The position numbers and the translations under genes were made by a program. The notes beneath the pieces were generated by a model that was given only the letters and a program-made list of their open reading frames with translations, had not been told where the DNA came from and searched no databases. This document shows positions 63,249 through 64,000 of a DNA stretch of 64,000 nt, piece by piece. The stretch spans positions 78,496,079-78,560,078 of the forward strand of contig NC_035433.2 of NCBI RefSeq assembly GCF_002127325.2. Reading direction: 5' to 3'. Within the stretch, counting starts at the first letter, position 1; each line of letters opens with the position of its first letter. The stretch is from Helianthus annuus. Its lineage: Eukaryota > Streptophyta > Magnoliopsida > Asterales > Asteraceae.

Positions 63249-64000
63249 TGTCACACCCCCAAAATCCACCTGCGGATAACACCCGCTTCGAGGGCGTGAC
63301 TGACCAGGATCCAGCCACCAATTATACCGAATACTTAAGTTGATAACAAAAGTAATACTTACTATTCATAAGCTTAGCAAATATTAAGTTCGGAGTTTAA
63401 AGTCTTAAGTTCAAAACAGTAATAAGTAGCGGAAGCATAAGTAAGGTAGTTTAGAACAAAGTTCATGTTTCAAAATAAGGTAACACCCAACACAAGGGTG
63501 AATAGACACTACACGTTCCCAAGCTGCAAGCTCCATCGTCACTGGTTACCTGCAAAGCATGCAGTAAGGGGTCAACAATAATGCTGAGTGAGTTCACTAG
63601 TTGTCCAGTTTTAATTACCAAAAACTTTGTTTCACCGGTTAATTTATCCGTTTATACATGCCCTGGGGAGCTACCCCAAATGTTAGCGACTAAACTGTTT
63701 TTCCAATACCGAACACTAGGTAACCGTTGCGTATCCGCAGGATGCCCCGATGTCAATGTTCTATCATCATTGACGGATTTCTGAGTACATTAGTTCACGA
63801 CCGTCCCAAACCAGGGCACGGTGTGAGGCTGGTAAACACCTAAATAGCGCTATCAACTAATAACCCGCTCGCCTAACCCGGCGACTAATCGGTATTTGTA
63901 GTAGGGACTTGAGTGATAGAGTTTCGTTTAGTGCCGTTAGTTGCAATCCGTATAAACAGTAATTAACCAAAAGGTTTCCCAATACCCGGGAAGGAAAAGT
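63249..64000 (-). repeat. LTR of the Tekay family, minus strand, runs off the window
   Basis: The sequence is the reverse of the last 750 bases of the LTR at 16590-18983, with a few substitutions (for example TTCGAGGGCG for TTCGGGGGCG in reverse), and ends TGTGACA at 63249. No primer-binding site follows on the left, so it is a 3' LTR or a solo LTR inserted in the decayed pol. Confidence 0.85.

Overview
The window is nuclear DNA from a flowering plant, AT-rich and dominated by transposable elements. The retroelement types (Tekay-type chromovirus with initiator-Met tRNA primer site, Tat-lineage element with a second RNase H and an antisense gene), the many Helitrons ending in CTAG and the large accessory protein family best fit a eudicot, most likely Asteraceae; that assignment is inference from family resemblance. 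I found no convincing ordinary host gene, no intact tRNA or rRNA gene, and no CRISPR array or other prokaryotic feature.

Layout. 1-2549: truncated, decayed copy of a minus-strand accessory gene. 2550-9288: remains of two Ty3/gypsy elements, with two LTRs about 2.3 kb long facing each other. 9289-14600: 40-bp tandem repeats, a promoter-like segment, two Mutator-like non-autonomous elements with clear 9-10 bp target duplications, a Helitron and a SINE-like tRNA relic. 15.0-29.9 kb: a chain of small inverted-repeat elements separated by (TA)n runs; one of them (16341-26421) is split by a complete, apparently very young Tekay-type retrotransposon (16590-26376, 5-bp duplication GAGGA, LTRs that look identical, one long gag-pol frame with a short 5' intron).

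31516-59175 is a nest four levels deep. Helitron 1 (minus strand, about 0.9 kb without inserts) is interrupted by Helitron 2 (32430-59170, about 7.6 kb without inserts), which carries a second copy of the accessory gene (33159-37177). A non-autonomous gypsy element (37314-56432, duplication GAAAA, 2977-bp LTRs) sits just upstream of that gene's TATA box. A complete Tat-lineage element (37803-48536, duplication CTCCT, 718-bp LTRs that look identical) sits inside one of its LTRs.

The Tat element is the most gene-rich part. Its gag-protease and pol frames are joined by one leaky-type stop codon. It also carries a four-exon antisense gene with its own TATA box between pol and the 3' LTR. 59.2-64 kb: more inverted-repeat elements, a heavily mutated gypsy pol, and one LTR of the Tekay family running off the right edge.
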